Shown: piece by piece, positions 1 to 10,786 of the stretch
How positions within the stretch are numbered: position 1 is the first letter of the stretch
Layout: each line of letters starts with the position of its first letter
Assembly: GCF_003986935.1 (NCBI RefSeq)
Contig: NZ_RJZE01000004.1
Location: 124,001 to 188,000, forward strand
DNA from: Paraburkholderia kururiensis JCM 10599 = LMG 19447
GTDB taxonomy: Bacteria; Pseudomonadota; Gammaproteobacteria; Burkholderiales; Burkholderiaceae
Length of the DNA stretch: 64,000 bases
Reading direction: 5' to 3'
The notes under the pieces: generated by a model
Databases searched by the model: none
Told to the model about the DNA's origin: nothing
What the model saw: only the letters and a program-made list of their open reading frames with translations
Program-made: the position numbers and the translations under genes

Positions 1-2
1 GC

Positions 3-50
3 GCCACGGCGCTGATCGAACGGCCCGACGAAGACGGCTTCGAGCGCTGA
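3..50 (+). CDS. C-terminal end of an upstream gene (partial)
   Basis: The frame beginning at base 3 stays open to a TGA at 48-50 and reads ATALIERPDEDGFER, a plausible hydrophilic protein tail. Only 15 codons are in the window, so neither the family nor coding status can be confirmed. The other two forward frames give no better continuation. It lies on the same strand as astC with about 130 bases between them. Confidence 0.3.
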   Translation, partial: ATALIERPDEDGFER

Positions 51-183
51 GGGTGCATCGCGCATCGCGGCATGCAGGAACGGCAAGCCCGATAGAACGC
101 GTCGCCTTCACGCAAGACGGTACCGGCAGGGTTTCCTACACTACTTTCATTAGCGCCTCGCGCGACTTCCCACAGGATTGGCC

Positions 184-1431
184 ATGAACGACCTGACAGT
201 GACCCGACAGACCTTCGACGAAGTGATGGTGCCCGTGTTCTCGCCCGCGGCTTTCGTGCCGGACCGCGGCGAGGGCTCGCGCGTGTGGGACACCGAAGGC
301 CGCGACTACATCGACTTCGCTGGCGGCATCGCGGTCACGGCGCTCGGCCACGCGCATCCGGCCCTGCTCGACGTGCTGCGCGAGCAGGGCGGCAAGCTCT
401 GGCACATCGGCAACGGCTATACCAACGAGCCCGTGTTGCGCCTCGCGAAGCGTCTCGAAGCGCTGACCTTCGCCGACCGCGCGTTCTTCGCGAACTCGGG
501 CGCGGAGGCGAACGAGGCCGCGCTCAAGCTCGCGCGCCGCGTCGCGTTCGACCGCTTCGGCGCCGACAAGTACGAGATCGTTTCCTTCACGCAGTCGTTT
601 CATGGCCGCACGTTTTTCACCGTGAGCGTGGGCGGCCAGCCCAAGTATTCCGAGGGCTTCGGCCCGGTGCCCGAGGGTATTCGCCATCTGCCGTACAACG
701 ACATCGCGGCGGTGAAAGAGGCGATCGGCGCGAAGACGTGCGCCGTGATCGTGGAGCCGGTGCAGGGCGAGGGCGGCGTGATTCCTGCCGACCCCGTGTT
801 TCTGCGCACATTGCGCGAGCTGTGCGACGCGCACGGCGCCGTGCTGATTTTTGACGAGGTACAAACGGGCGTGGGCCGCACGGGCCACTTCTACGCGTAT
901 CAGGGCACGGGCGTGACGCCCGACATCCTCACCACGGCGAAGGCGCTCGGCAACGGCTTTCCGATCGGCGCGATGCTCACCACGAACGAACTCGCCGCGC
1001 ACTTCAAGGTGGGCGTGCACGGCACGACGTACGGCGGCAATCCGCTCGGCGCGGCTATCGCGGAAAAGGTGGTGGAGATCGTGAGCGACCCCGCAGTGCT
1101 CGCCGGCGTGAACGAGCGCGGCGAAGCGATTCGCGCGAAGCTCGCGGCGCTCAACGCGCGCTTTGGCATCTTCCGCGAGGTGCGCGGCAAGGGTCTGTTG
1201 ATCGGCGCGGAACTGACCGAAGCGTGGCAAGGCCGCGCGAAAGACTTCCTCACCGCTGCGGCGAAGCGCGGCGTGATGATGCTGATTGCCGGCCCCGACG
1301 TGCTGCGCTTCGCGCCGTCGCTCATCATGCCGATGGACGACCTGAACGAAGGCTTCGCGCGCATCGAACAGGCTATCGAAGACGTGGTCGGCACCGCTTC
1401 GAGCGTTGCGGCCGAAGCCGCGGCGCGCTGA
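184..1431 (+). CDS. astC: Succinylornithine/acetylornithine aminotransferase AstC (AruC)
   Basis: Class-III PLP aminotransferase of 415 residues and first gene of the AST operon. In the pathway it transfers the amino group of N2-succinylornithine to 2-oxoglutarate, giving N-succinylglutamate semialdehyde; family members often also act on acetylornithine. Visible signatures are the cofactor segment [12 protein letters not shown] and the lysine of [15 protein letters not shown] that should form the Schiff base. The ATG at 184 is chosen because AGGA lies 6 bases before it; an in-frame TTG at 178 has no such site. All five other AST genes follow on the same strand, which decides for AstC over ArgD. 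Confidence 0.95.
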   Translation: MNDLTVTRQTFDEVMVPVFSPAAFVPDRGEGSRVWDTEGRDYIDFAGGIAVTALGHAHPALLDVLREQGGKLWHIGNGYTNEPVLRLAKRLEALTFADRAFFANSGAEANEAALKLARRVAFDRFGADKYEIVSFTQSFHGRTFFTVSVGGQPKYSEGFGPVPEGIRHLPYNDIAAVKEAIGAKTCAVIVEPVQGEGGVIPADPVFLRTLRELCDAHGAVLIFDEVQTGVGRTGHFYAYQGTGVTPDILTTAKALGNGFPIGAMLTTNELAAHFKVGVHGTTYGGNPLGAAIAEKVVEIVSDPAVLAGVNERGEAIRAKLAALNARFGIFREVRGKGLLIGAELTEAWQGRAKDFLTAAAKRGVMMLIAGPDVLRFAPSLIMPMDDLNEGFARIEQAIEDVVGTASSVAAEAAAR

Positions 1432-1453
1432 ACGGCACGCCGAACGGCGCGCT
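1430..1453 (+). repeat. 12-base tandem duplication over the astC stop
   Basis: GAACGGCACGCC is followed directly by GAACGGCGCGCT (10 of 12 identical), starting inside the astC TGA and filling the astC-aruF spacer. Similar period-12 duplications occur at 13349 and 63594. Confidence 0.6.
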
Positions 1454-1483
1454 TCGCGCATTCATCCACCTACTGGAACGACG

Positions 1484-2647
1484 ATGCTATTCGTACGCCC
1501 CGCGCGACTGGCCGATCTGGACGCGATCGCCCACATGGCACGCACCGCGCAGCCGGTGCTGCATTCGCTGCCGCACGACCGGCAGGCGCTGGAGGCGCGC
1601 ATCGCGCTCTCCGAAGATTCGTTTCGCGCCGACGTCGATTTCCCCGGCGAAGAGTTCTACCTGTTCGTGCTCGAAGACAGCGAGACGGGCCACCTGCTCG
1701 GCACGGCGAGCATCGTGGCGGCGGCCGGTTACTCCGAGCCGTTCTACGCGTTTCGCAACGACGCGCTGATTCACGCGTCGCGCGAACTGCACGTGAACCG
1801 CAAGATTCACGCGCTCACCATGTCGCACGAACTGACGGGCAGGAGCCGGCTGGCGGGCTTCTATATCGAGCCGTCGTTGCGGGCAACGGCGGCGGCGCAT
1901 TTGATGTCGCGCGCCCGCATGATGTACATCGCGGCGAACCGCAAGCGCTTCACGCCCGAGGTCTTCTCGCTGCTGCTCGGCGTGACGGACGAATCGGGCG
2001 TCTCGCCGTTCTGGGAAGCCGTGGGCCGCAAGTTTTTCGGGCGCGACTTCCGCGAGATCGAAGTGGCCTCGGGCGGGCGCAGCCGCACCTTCATCGCCGA
2101 AGTCATGCCGAGCTATCCGCTCTATGTGCCGCTGCTGCCTGAAGCGGCGCAGCGCGTGCTGGGCGAGCCCGACGAGAAGGCGCTGCTCGCGTGGGAGATT
2201 CATCTGGAGGAAGGCTTCGAGACGGACCGCTTCGTCGATATCTTCGACGCCGGCCCCGTACTCACGGCGCAGGTGGATCGCACGGCGTCGGTGCGCAGCA
2301 ACGAAACGCGTGCGGTGCGCGAAGACGGTGAAGCGTCGGCGAGCACCGCAGCGTACCTCGTGGCCCGCAACCATGCCGACGACTTCCGCTGCGTGCTGGC
2401 CGAACTGCCCGTGCCGGTGGAGACCCACAGCCACACGACCCGCGGCGACGCCTGCACGAGCCGTCACCGCGGGGAGGCAAACGCACCGCTCACCGCCGCC
2501 GCGCGCGCGGTACTCGGCGTGCAGGAAGGCGACGCCGTGCGCTGCGTGCGCCTGCATCGCGACGCAGAAGGCGCGGAAGATGCGCAAGACACACAAGACA
2601 GCGGCCCCTACCCAACCAGGGACGAACCGATGGGAGACGCACCATGA
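1484..2647 (+). CDS. aruF: Arginine N-succinyltransferase, alpha subunit (AruF)
   Basis: Catalyses, with AruG, the first AST step: arginine plus succinyl-CoA gives N2-succinylarginine. The 387-residue product begins MLFVRPARLADLDAIAHMA and shows the AstA-family blocks YIEPSLRATAAAHLMSRAR and SPFWEAVGRKFFGRDF. It is longer than typical AstA (about 340 residues) because of a hydrophilic, repeat-poor extension over roughly the last 90 residues. The ATG at 1484 follows GGAACGA. The gene overlaps aruG by four bases (ATGA), indicating translational coupling. Duplicated subunits rather than a single AstA are the Pseudomonas/Burkholderia arrangement. Confidence 0.93.
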   Translation: MLFVRPARLADLDAIAHMARTAQPVLHSLPHDRQALEARIALSEDSFRADVDFPGEEFYLFVLEDSETGHLLGTASIVAAAGYSEPFYAFRNDALIHASRELHVNRKIHALTMSHELTGRSRLAGFYIEPSLRATAAAHLMSRARMMYIAANRKRFTPEVFSLLLGVTDESGVSPFWEAVGRKFFGRDFREIEVASGGRSRTFIAEVMPSYPLYVPLLPEAAQRVLGEPDEKALLAWEIHLEEGFETDRFVDIFDAGPVLTAQVDRTASVRSNETRAVREDGEASASTAAYLVARNHADDFRCVLAELPVPVETHSHTTRGDACTSRHRGEANAPLTAAARAVLGVQEGDAVRCVRLHRDAEGAEDAQDTQDSGPYPTRDEPMGDAP

Positions 2648-3684
2648 TCGTCGTTCGCGTCGTGCAGACGGGCGATGTGGATGCGCTCGTCGGGCTCGCC
2701 CAGGAAACGGGGCCGGGCCTCACCACGTTCAAGCCGGACCGCGAGGCGCTCGCCGCGCGCATCGCGCGAGCTCTGCGCACGATGGAAGACCGCGCCGAGC
2801 CGTACGAGAAGGGCTACTTCTTCGTGATGGAAGACACGGCCACGGGCGACGTGGCGGGCGTGTGCGGCATCGAAACCGCCGTGGGCCTGCAGCAGCCGTT
2901 CTACAACTACCGCGTGAGCACGGTGGTGCACGCGAGCCAGGACCTCGGCATCTGGACGCGCATGCGCGCGCTCAACATCTCGCACGACCTCACGGGCTAC
3001 GCCGAAGTCTGCTCGCTGTTCCTCTCGCCGCGCTATCGCACGAGCGGTGTGGGCGGGCTGCTTTCGCGTTCGCGCTTCATGTTCATCGCGCAGTTTCGCG
3101 AGCGCTTTCCGCAACGCATCTGCGCCGAATTGCGCGGCCATTTCGATGCGGACGGCACCTCGCCGTTCTGGCGCGCGGTGGGCTCGCACTTCTATCAGAT
3201 CGACTTCAACGCCGCGGACTATCTGAGTTCGCACGGCCGCAAGTCGTTTCTTGCGGAGCTGATGCCGCGTTATCCCGTCTACGTCGAACTGCTGCCCGAG
3301 GAGGCGCAACGCGCCGTGGGCCTCACGCACAGCGACACGCTGCCCGCGCGCCGCATGCTCGAAGCCGAAGGGCTGCGCTACGAGAACCACGTCGACATCT
3401 TCGATGCAGGTCCGGTGCTCGAATGCCATATCGCCGACCTGCGCACGGTGCGCGAAAGCGTGGTCGTGCCGGTGGAGATCGTCGCGGCACATGAGCCTTC
3501 GAGCGAAGCGGCGCAAGCCCGCTCGCTGGTATCGAATACGTCGCTTGCCGACTTTCGCGTGGGCATCGCGCCGGGCGTCGTGGAAGAAGGCGTGTTCCGC
3601 CTCTCGCCCGACGAAGCCGCCGCGCTGCGCGTGGCCGCGGGCGACCCCGTGCGCGTGCTGCCGCTCAAACAGAAACAGGGATGA
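2644..3684 (+). CDS. aruG: Arginine N-succinyltransferase, beta subunit (AruG)
   Basis: The 346-residue paralogue of AruF and partner subunit of the succinyltransferase. It has the same landmarks: FLSPRYRTSGVGGLLSRSR, SPFWRAVGSHFYQIDF, and an AELMPRYPVYVELLPEEAQ segment. The start ATG overlaps the aruF stop and its own TGA lies just before the astD start, so the three cistrons are tightly packed. Which subunit carries catalysis cannot be told from sequence alone. Confidence 0.93.
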   Translation: MIVVRVVQTGDVDALVGLAQETGPGLTTFKPDREALAARIARALRTMEDRAEPYEKGYFFVMEDTATGDVAGVCGIETAVGLQQPFYNYRVSTVVHASQDLGIWTRMRALNISHDLTGYAEVCSLFLSPRYRTSGVGGLLSRSRFMFIAQFRERFPQRICAELRGHFDADGTSPFWRAVGSHFYQIDFNAADYLSSHGRKSFLAELMPRYPVYVELLPEEAQRAVGLTHSDTLPARRMLEAEGLRYENHVDIFDAGPVLECHIADLRTVRESVVVPVEIVAAHEPSSEAAQARSLVSNTSLADFRVGIAPGVVEEGVFRLSPDEAAALRVAAGDPVRVLPLKQKQG

Positions 3685-3686
3685 CC

Positions 3687-5150
3687 ATGAACGAGCTTTT
3701 CATCGACGGCGAATGGGCCGCCGCCAGCGGACCCGCCTTCGCCTCGCGCAACCCCGGCACCGGACAGACCGTGTGGGAAGGCCGCAGCGCATCGGCCGAA
3801 GACGTGGACTATGCCGTGCGCAGCGCGCGCCGCGCGTTCGCCGCGTGGTCGCACACGACGCTCGACGAGCGTTGCGCGATCGTGCGCCGGTTCGCCGCGC
3901 TCATCAACGAACGCAAGGAAACGCTGGCCGAAGCCATTGGCCGCGAAACCGGCAAGCCGCTCTGGGAGGCGCGCACGGAAGTGGCGTCCATGGCGGCCAA
4001 GGTCGAGATCTCGATTCAGGCCTACCACGAGCGCACCGGCGAAAAGCGCACGCCGATGGCCGACGGCGTGGCCGTGCTGCGGCATCGTCCGCATGGCGTC
4101 GTGGCTGTGTTCGGTCCGTACAACTTCCCGGGGCATCTGCCGAACGGGCACATCGTGCCGGCGCTGATCGCGGGCAATACGGTGGTGTTCAAGCCTTCGG
4201 AACTCGCGCCCGATGTGGCGCGGGCCACGGTCGAAGTGTGGCAGGCCGCGGGCTTGCCGGCGGGCGTGCTCAACCTCGTGCAGGGCGAGAAGGACACCGG
4301 CGTGGCGCTCGCGAATCACCGGCAGATTGACGGCCTGTTCTTCACGGGCAGCTCGAACACGGGCACGCTGCTGCATCGCCAGTTTGGTGGGCGGCCCGAG
4401 ATCGTGCTCGCGCTGGAGATGGGCGGCAACAATCCGCTCGTGGTGGCGCCCGTGGCCGATCTCGATGCAGCCGTGCATCACACCATTCAGTCCGCGTTTC
4501 TTTCGGCGGGGCAGCGCTGCACGTGCGCGCGCCGCATTCTCGTGCCGCGCGATGCGTTCGGCGACCGCTTCGTCGAACGCTTTCGCGACGTAACCTCGCG
4601 CATCGAAGTGGGCGAGTACAACGCCGACCCGCAACCGTTCATGGGCGCCGTGGTCTCCGCGCGCGCCGCGGCGCGGCTCGTGGAGGCGCAGACGCATCTG
4701 CTCGCGAACGGCGCCAAGGTGCTGCTGAAGATGGAACAGCGCGACCCGTCGCTCGGCTTCGTGAACCCCGCGATTCTCGACGTAACGAACGCGAGCGATC
4801 TGCCCGACGAAGAGCACTTCGGCCCGCTCGCACAGATCGTGCGCTACGCGACGTTCGACGAAGCGATGGAGCGCGCCAACGACACCGCCTACGGTCTCTC
4901 GGCGGGCCTGCTCGCCGACGACGAAGCGCTCTGGGCGCGTTTTCGCGGCCAGATTCGCGCGGGCATCGTCAACTGGAACCGGCCGACCAATGGCGCCTCG
5001 AGTGCCGCGCCGTTCGGCGGCACCGGACGCTCCGGCAACCATCAGCCCAGTGCGTATTACGCGGCGGACTACTGCGCCTACCCGATGGCGTCGGTGGAAA
5101 GCGCCGAGTTGCACATGCCCGCGAGCGTTTCGCCGGGCCTTCATTTCTGA
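3687..5150 (+). CDS. astD: N-succinylglutamate 5-semialdehyde dehydrogenase AstD
   Basis: NAD-dependent aldehyde dehydrogenase of 487 residues, oxidising N-succinylglutamate semialdehyde to N-succinylglutamate (fourth AST step). Visible features are the cofactor loop FTGSSNTG, the catalytic glutamate region [11 protein letters not shown] and the nucleophile in [11 protein letters not shown]. An ATG at 3681 overlaps the aruG stop, but AGGG at 3677-3680 suits the ATG at 3687 (spacing 6) and gives the 487-residue length usual in Burkholderia. It is followed after 11 bases by astB. Confidence 0.95.
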   Translation: MNELFIDGEWAAASGPAFASRNPGTGQTVWEGRSASAEDVDYAVRSARRAFAAWSHTTLDERCAIVRRFAALINERKETLAEAIGRETGKPLWEARTEVASMAAKVEISIQAYHERTGEKRTPMADGVAVLRHRPHGVVAVFGPYNFPGHLPNGHIVPALIAGNTVVFKPSELAPDVARATVEVWQAAGLPAGVLNLVQGEKDTGVALANHRQIDGLFFTGSSNTGTLLHRQFGGRPEIVLALEMGGNNPLVVAPVADLDAAVHHTIQSAFLSAGQRCTCARRILVPRDAFGDRFVERFRDVTSRIEVGEYNADPQPFMGAVVSARAAARLVEAQTHLLANGAKVLLKMEQRDPSLGFVNPAILDVTNASDLPDEEHFGPLAQIVRYATFDEAMERANDTAYGLSAGLLADDEALWARFRGQIRAGIVNWNRPTNGASSAAPFGGTGRSGNHQPSAYYAADYCAYPMASVESAELHMPASVSPGLHF

Positions 5151-5161
5151 GGATCGACGCG

Positions 5162-6502
5162 ATGCAAGCCTTTGAAGCGAATTTCGACGGACTCGTGGGG
5201 CCCACCCACAACTACGCCGGGCTCTCGTTCGGCAACGTGGCGTCGAAGAACAACGAGAAGTCCGTGGCCAACCCGAAGGCCGCCGCGAAGCAGGGCCTGC
5301 GCAAGATGAAGCAGCTCGCGGACCTTGGCTTCCAGCAGGGCGTGTTGCCGCCGCAGGAGCGGCCCTCCGTGCGCCTGTTGCGCGAACTGGGTTTCTCGGG
5401 CAACGAAGCCGCGATGCTGGCGCGCGCCGCGAAAGACGCGCCCGAATTGCTCGCCGCCGCCAGCTCGGCGTCGGCGATGTGGACCGCCAACGCGGCGACG
5501 GTGAGCCCGTCCGCTGACACGCACGACGGCCGCGTGCACTTCACGCCCGCGAACCTGTGCAGCAAGCTGCATCGCGCCATCGAACACGAATCCACGCGCC
5601 GCACGCTGCGCGCCATTTTCGCGGACCCGGCGCATTTCGAAGTGCACGACGCGCTGCCGGGCACGCCCGCGCTGGGCGACGAGGGCGCGGCGAACCATAC
5701 GCGTTTTTGCGCCGAATACGGCTCGCACGGCGTCGAGTTTTTCGTCTATGGCCGCAGCGAATACCGGCGCGAGCGCGAGCCGAAGCGTTACCCGGCGCGT
5801 CAGAGCTTCGAGGCGAGCCGCGCTGTCGCGCATCGCCACGGGCTAGACGAAGACGCGACTGTCTTCGCCCAGCAAAATCCGGACGTGATCGACGCAGGCG
5901 TGTTCCACAACGACGTGATCGCCGTGGGCAACCGCCACACGTTGTTCTGCCATCAGCGCGCGTTTGTCGAGCAACAGCAGGTGTACGACACGCTGCGCGA
6001 GAAGCTCGCGAAACTCGCTGCGCCGTTCGAGGTGATCGAGGTACCCGAAGCGGCGGTGAGCGTGGAAGACGCCGTGTCGTCGTATCTGTTCAACAGCCAG
6101 TTGCTCACGCGCGCGGACGGCCGCCAGGTGCTCGTCGTGCCGCAGGAATGCCGCGAGAATGCGCGCGTGGCGATGTATCTGGATGGTCTTGCCGCGGGCA
6201 GCGGTCCCATTGATGACGTGCTGGTTTTCGATCTGCGCGAGAGCATGAAGAATGGCGGAGGCCCCGCGTGCCTGCGCCTGCGCGTGGTGCTCAACGAAGC
6301 GGAGCGGGCGGCGGTGGCGCCGGGCGTATGGATCGACGACGCGCTGTTCGGACGGCTCGATGCCTGGATCGAACGGCACTATCGCGACCAGCTTGCGCCC
6401 ACGGATCTGGCCGACCCGCATCTGCTGGTGGAATCGCGCACGGCGCTCGACGAACTCACGCAGATTCTCGGTCTCGGTTCGCTGTATGACTTCCAGCGCT
6501 GA
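5162..6502 (+). CDS. astB: N-succinylarginine dihydrolase AstB
   Basis: Second AST enzyme: hydrolyses N2-succinylarginine to N2-succinylornithine, CO2 and two ammonia. The 446-residue product begins [20 protein letters not shown], the family hallmark, and has the histidine block [16 protein letters not shown] and the late cysteine in [15 protein letters not shown] expected of the guanidine-modifying (pentein) fold. Length equals the usual AstB size. The ATG at 5162 is the first start after astD. The 3' end overlaps the likely astE start by 17 bases. Confidence 0.96.
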   Translation: MQAFEANFDGLVGPTHNYAGLSFGNVASKNNEKSVANPKAAAKQGLRKMKQLADLGFQQGVLPPQERPSVRLLRELGFSGNEAAMLARAAKDAPELLAAASSASAMWTANAATVSPSADTHDGRVHFTPANLCSKLHRAIEHESTRRTLRAIFADPAHFEVHDALPGTPALGDEGAANHTRFCAEYGSHGVEFFVYGRSEYRREREPKRYPARQSFEASRAVAHRHGLDEDATVFAQQNPDVIDAGVFHNDVIAVGNRHTLFCHQRAFVEQQQVYDTLREKLAKLAAPFEVIEVPEAAVSVEDAVSSYLFNSQLLTRADGRQVLVVPQECRENARVAMYLDGLAAGSGPIDDVLVFDLRESMKNGGGPACLRLRVVLNEAERAAVAPGVWIDDALFGRLDAWIERHYRDQLAPTDLADPHLLVESRTALDELTQILGLGSLYDFQR

Positions 6503-7568
6503 GCCGGGCGGGAGGCTTCACTTGAGCACGCACGGGGGCACGCCGGCCGAGATGCTCGGAGACTTCCTCGCGTTCACGCTGGCGGGCCGGCGTCTCGCGT
6601 CGCATGAAGCGCAGGGAGCCACTGCGCACGGCGTGCGCTGGCGCTGGCACGACGAAGGCGTGCTGCAACTCGAACCCGCTGACAACGCGAGCGGCGGGCG
6701 CAGCGTCGTCGCCTCGGCGGGCGTGCATGGCGACGAGACTGCGCCCATCGAACTGCTGTCGCGGTTCGTCAGCGACATTGCAGCGGGACGCGCGGCGCTG
6801 GCGTGTCGCCTGCTCGTCGTGCTGGGCAACATTGCGGCGATGCGCGCCTCGTGTCGCTATCTCGACGACGACCTCAACCGGCTCTTCAGCGGACGCCACG
6901 CGCAACTTGAAGCAAGCCGCGAGGCGCCGCGCGCCGCCGCGCTCGAACGTGCAGCAAACCGCTTCTTCGACGATGCGCCCACCGCACCGGGCGCGCGCTG
7001 GCACATCGACATGCACACGGCGATTCGCGCCTCCGTATTCGAGCAGTTCGCGCTGCTGCCCTACACGGGTGCGCCGCCCACGCGCACGATGTTCGAATGG
7101 CTCGCCGACGCGCGCATTGCCGCCGTGCTCATTCACACGGCGAAGGGCGCGACCTATTCGCACTACACGGCCGAACGTTGCGGGGCGATAGCGTGCACGC
7201 TGGAACTTGGCAAGGTGCGGCCCTTCGGTGCGAACGATCTGACGCGCTTCGCGGGCGCGGACCTCGCGCTGCGACGGCTGGTGAGTGACACGACCGGCGA
7301 GGCTGCGGCACCGCTGCCGCGCGTCTTCACCGTGATCGACCAGATCACGAAGCAAAGCGAAGCGTTCGAACTCTTTCTCGCGCCCGACGTGCCCAACTTC
7401 ACGCCGTTCGAAAAGGGCACGCTGCTCGCGCGCGACGGCGATTACCACTACGCGGTGCGGCACGACGAAGAGCGCATCGTGTTTCCGAATCCCACTGTGA
7501 AACCGGGGCTGCGCGCGGGGTTGCTCGTGATCGATACGACGCGTGAGACGCTGGCGTCGCTGAGTTGA
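6486..7568 (+). CDS. astE: Succinylglutamate desuccinylase AstE
   Basis: Zinc-dependent hydrolase, last AST step: N-succinylglutamate to glutamate and succinate. The metal-site segment [15 protein letters not shown] (His and Glu), [10 protein letters not shown] and HIDMHTAIR are the AstE/AspA-family landmarks. Length with ATG 6486 is 360 residues; this start gives MTSSAEPG, the beginning I recall for Burkholderia AstE, but overlaps astB. An alternative TTG at 6522 has a better ribosome site (GGGAGG, spacing 6) and would remove 12 residues. No clear terminator follows, so the operon's 3' end is uncertain. Confidence 0.93.
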   Translation: MTSSAEPGGRLHLSTHGGTPAEMLGDFLAFTLAGRRLASHEAQGATAHGVRWRWHDEGVLQLEPADNASGGRSVVASAGVHGDETAPIELLSRFVSDIAAGRAALACRLLVVLGNIAAMRASCRYLDDDLNRLFSGRHAQLEASREAPRAAALERAANRFFDDAPTAPGARWHIDMHTAIRASVFEQFALLPYTGAPPTRTMFEWLADARIAAVLIHTAKGATYSHYTAERCGAIACTLELGKVRPFGANDLTRFAGADLALRRLVSDTTGEAAAPLPRVFTVIDQITKQSEAFELFLAPDVPNFTPFEKGTLLARDGDYHYAVRHDEERIVFPNPTVKPGLRAGLLVIDTTRETLASLS

Positions 7569-8015
7569 GGCGATTGGCTTCGGCGGTCCGCGTCTTTGGC
7601 TCGATTTCTATTGCTGGACCTTCATCGCCGGACTTCAGTCGCTGGGCGTCGATCGATCTCGTTCGCCCTCACGCGGATCGTGCCGCTACAAACCTTGTAG
7701 AGCCTTGCCTGAGCGCGACGCGAAATTGCATCTTCGTGGGACGGTGCTTGCGCGCTTCGAAGTGCTGAGTCGGGCGGCCAGATATGAAACCCGCGCCATC
7801 GCCTTTGCTGGCTCAGGCGCCGATACGAACCACGCATCTGTAGAATCACGCGCTCGCCGCTGTTGCGGCGCATCACAATGGCGTGCCGTATTTGAGCGGA
7901 CATTTTGTCGTTGCGATGCTGCGCTACCGGAATCGGCCGATGTCAGCTCGTGCCGCTTCCGGCCGCACGAACCGTTTGTGTTTTCGTATCCATTGACCCC
8001 GCAAAGGGCGCCTTC
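7569..8015 (+). other. Intergenic stretch between astE and the binding-protein gene
   Basis: About 450 bases with only short, mutually overlapping frames lacking ribosome sites or recognisable products. No strong intrinsic terminator or tRNA is seen. It presumably holds the promoter of the binding-protein gene at 8016, but I cannot point to convincing -35/-10 hexamers. Confidence 0.4.
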
Positions 8016-8822
8016 ATGAAATTGAACTCGAAATTGAACTGGAAGAGTATGGCCGCCGGCGCGTTGTTCGGCGCGGCAGCACTGGCAACGAGCGGCGCGA
8101 TGGCCGCCGAGATCAAGGAAATCCGCTTCGGCCTGGAGGCGTCGTATGCGCCGTTCGAGTCGAAGACGCCGGCGGGTGACCTGCAAGGCTTCGACGTCGA
8201 TGTCGGCAATGCCGTGTGCGCGAAGCTGAAGGCCAAATGCGTGTGGGTCGAGAATTCGTTCGACGGCCTGATTCCCGCGTTGGAGGCACGCAAGTTCAAC
8301 GCGATCAACTCGGACATGACGATCACCGACCAGCGGCGCCAGGCGATCGACTTCACCGATCCCATCTACACCATCCCCAACCAGATGATCGCGAAGAAGG
8401 GCAGCGGCTTGCAGCCCACGGCGGCGTCGCTGAAGGGCAAGCACGTGGGCGTGCTGCAAGGCACGATCCAGGAAACGTACGCGAAAGCGCGCTGGGCGCC
8501 CGCGGGCGTGGACGTGGTGCCTTACCAGACGCAGGACCAGATCTACGCGGACCTCGCGGCAGGCCGGCTGGATGCTTCGTTCCAGGACGCCGAGGCGGCA
8601 TCGAAGGGGTTCCTCAAGCGTCCGCAGGGCGCGGGCTTCGAGTTCGCCGGACCGCCCGTGAGCGACGAAAAGCTGCTGGGCGCGGGCGTGGGATTTGGCG
8701 TGCGCAAGGGCGACAAGGTGCTCAAAGATGCGCTGAACGGCGCGCTCAAGGAGCTGAAGGCCGATGGGACGATCGATCGGCTGGCGGGGAAGTATTTTGA
8801 TGTGAAGGTGGTGGTGAAGTAG
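8016..8822 (+). CDS. Periplasmic lysine/arginine/ornithine-type ABC transporter substrate-binding protein
   Basis: Family-3 solute-binding protein of 268 residues. A signal peptide runs to about residue 29 (charged start, hydrophobic core, AMA cleavage region), then EIKEIRFGLEASYAPFESK and GFDVDVGNAVCAKLKAKC. The motif NAINSDMTITDQRRQAIDFT matches ArgT/HisJ-like proteins. It should capture basic amino acids for an ABC importer, fitting the AST operon immediately upstream. No permease or ATPase gene adjoins it, so the partner proteins lie elsewhere. AAAGGG sits 7 bases before the ATG. Confidence 0.88.
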   Translation: MKLNSKLNWKSMAAGALFGAAALATSGAMAAEIKEIRFGLEASYAPFESKTPAGDLQGFDVDVGNAVCAKLKAKCVWVENSFDGLIPALEARKFNAINSDMTITDQRRQAIDFTDPIYTIPNQMIAKKGSGLQPTAASLKGKHVGVLQGTIQETYAKARWAPAGVDVVPYQTQDQIYADLAAGRLDASFQDAEAASKGFLKRPQGAGFEFAGPPVSDEKLLGAGVGFGVRKGDKVLKDALNGALKELKADGTIDRLAGKYFDVKVVVK

Positions 8823-8854
8823 GGTTTGCCTGTTGGTTGAAGAGCAGTGAGGAT

Positions 8855-8880
8855 GGCCGCGGGAACGCGGCCGTTTTTTT
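8855..8880 (+). terminator. Rho-independent terminator
   Basis: Perfect 7-bp stem GGCCGCG (8855-8861) with CGCGGCC (8866-8872), loop GGAA, followed by seven T at 8874-8880. It ends the binding-protein transcript. Confidence 0.9.
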
Positions 8881-9307
8881 GGGGAATGGCGCTTGACGGA
8901 CACTTGGCGGACCCCTTAACGGACCCTTCGCAGATGTCCGTTGGCTCGGCAAGCTAATCACGGCTCGTGCGCGGGTAACGGACGTCTTCGACCGCTTTAC
9001 GCCCTGGCTTGCTTTGCCGGCGCCGCCTTCGCGGCTGTACCGTTCAGGCCGTGAGCATATTCAATCTGCGCACGGGTCTTTCACTTTCACTTCATTGCTT
9101 GACCCCGAGTAGTTGATCGCCGTGCGGCGGCGGTGCCGAAGACTAATATCGCCTTTGGCGCTGAAAGCTCAGCGTTGCCGGTAGCCGGGACAACGAAGGT
9201 CGGTACCGCAAAGCGGTCGCGAATCATGGGAGGGAAGGGCCTTGGTGCGCTTCGCCTCCCATTACATCTTGTTCCGCTTCTTTGGGCAGCCTCGTAACCC
9301 AATGGAA
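8881..9307. other. Intergenic stretch between convergent transcripts
   Basis: About 430 bases downstream of both the binding-protein gene and the minus-strand propeller gene. Only short low-quality frames are present; nothing recognisable was found. Confidence 0.4.
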
Positions 9308-10786
9308 TCAAAGCGCCTGTACCTGCACCACCTGTCCTGGCTGGCCCGCCACCTGAGGTGCGATCACCAGATAGCGTCGCGTGCCGTCCGTTTGCGCATC
9401 GTTGACCGAAACCACCTGGCGGATCTGCCCTATGGCATTCACGATGGCGGAGCCGGCCGGGTTCGTCATGAAGTTTGCGAGGCTCTCGATCGCACCGCTG
9501 CCGTCTGGATTGTTCGATAGACCCAAAACGTAGGGCTGTTTAGGGTTGAGGCCGGTCACAGAGGCCTGCAGAACCTGGAGCAGTCCCTGGTCGAACAGCG
9601 CCACGCTGGTCGGCGACTGCCCGGACGATTGCGCTTTCGAACCTGCCGAAACCATTTGAATGTGCGCCGTCTTGCCCGCAACGCCCAGCGGTTGCAGATT
9701 CTGCGTACCGTCGCCATCCGGCACCGCGTCGGGCACATAGGTTACGGCTTGCGGCGCCTGACCAATCGGCACCTGCGCGATCACCTTGTTGGTGGTCGTA
9801 TCGATTGCGGCGAGGGCATCGCCGTTTTCCAGTCCCACGTAGATACGCGAACCATCGCCCGATGGCCAGAGCCCGTGCGGCAGGTTGCCGACGGGAATCG
9901 TCGCGACCTGGGCGTAGTTGTCGGTCCGGAAGACCTTCACCTCATTGAGGCCACCCACCGTCACGTACGCGAACATACCGTTGGCGTTCCTGACGATATT
10001 CACGTGGTTCGTAATGGGACCCGTGTCGAGTGTCTTGAGCAGCCTGAACGGCGGCTTTGCTTCGAATACCTGCGTGCGGCCCACGTCCTTGAGGGTGAAC
10101 CAGACCTGCTTGCCGTCCGGCGTCGCCGCGATGTTCGGGCAAAACGGGCTGTCCTGCTTCACCCTGGCGACGATCTGATGATCCGCAACCGATACGACGT
10201 CTGTTTCCGGGTTGAACGACGAGCAGACATAGCCGTACTTGCCGTCGGGCGAGAAGATCTGCATGCCGGGTCCGGCCGGGGTCGTGATCCTCGTCTTTTC
10301 CTCGAATGTCTTTCCGTCGAGCACCGCGACGTAGTTCTCGCCGCGCACCGTAACCCAGACTTCCTTGCCATCCGGCGTAAAGAACGCTTCGTGGGGCGAA
10401 CGTCCTACGTACGTCACGTGTTTGACCGCATTTGTTGCGGTATCGATGAACGACACGGAGTTGGACCCGATCGACACGACAGCGAGCGTTTTGTGGTCGG
10501 GCGAGAAGCCCATGCCGTGCACCAGCACCTGGCCGCGATAGAGCGGACTGAAATTACCCGGCGAAGGGTCGCCGAGGCGAATCACGCCGAGCAGCCGGTT
10601 GTCGGCCGGGTCGGTTACGGAGACGGTGTTTGAAAACTGCTCCGCCGCGTACACGCGATCGTGGTGACTTACCGGCACGTCCGGCACAGATGCTGCGCCG
10701 GGTGCCTGGCCGGCGAATGTGGCAGTGGACAGCGCAAGCGCGATTGTGCCCGCGAGCGTATCGAGCCGGAAAAAGCGAGGTTTCAT
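9308..10786 (-). CDS. Exported YncE/YVTN-type beta-propeller protein
   Basis: Product of 492 residues with a signal peptide ending near residue 25 (ATFAGQAPG). It has repeated blade motifs such as NTVSVTDPADNRLLG, VSFIDTATNAVKHVTYVG, FTPDGKEVWVTVRGENYVAVLD and AAIDTTTNKVIAQVPIG, the pattern of seven-bladed YVTN/YncE propellers. Such proteins act as periplasmic binding or scaffold modules; no catalytic residues are evident. The C-terminal 120 residues leave the propeller pattern and have no recognised fold. The start codon shares one base with the stop of the DUF305 gene upstream, so the two are translationally coupled. Confidence 0.8.
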   Translation of the reverse strand: MKPRFFRLDTLAGTIALALSTATFAGQAPGAASVPDVPVSHHDRVYAAEQFSNTVSVTDPADNRLLGVIRLGDPSPGNFSPLYRGQVLVHGMGFSPDHKTLAVVSIGSNSVSFIDTATNAVKHVTYVGRSPHEAFFTPDGKEVWVTVRGENYVAVLDGKTFEEKTRITTPAGPGMQIFSPDGKYGYVCSSFNPETDVVSVADHQIVARVKQDSPFCPNIAATPDGKQVWFTLKDVGRTQVFEAKPPFRLLKTLDTGPITNHVNIVRNANGMFAYVTVGGLNEVKVFRTDNYAQVATIPVGNLPHGLWPSGDGSRIYVGLENGDALAAIDTTTNKVIAQVPIGQAPQAVTYVPDAVPDGDGTQNLQPLGVAGKTAHIQMVSAGSKAQSSGQSPTSVALFDQGLLQVLQASVTGLNPKQPYVLGLSNNPDGSGAIESLANFMTNPAGSAIVNAIGQIRQVVSVNDAQTDGTRRYLVIAPQVAGQPGQVVQVQAL

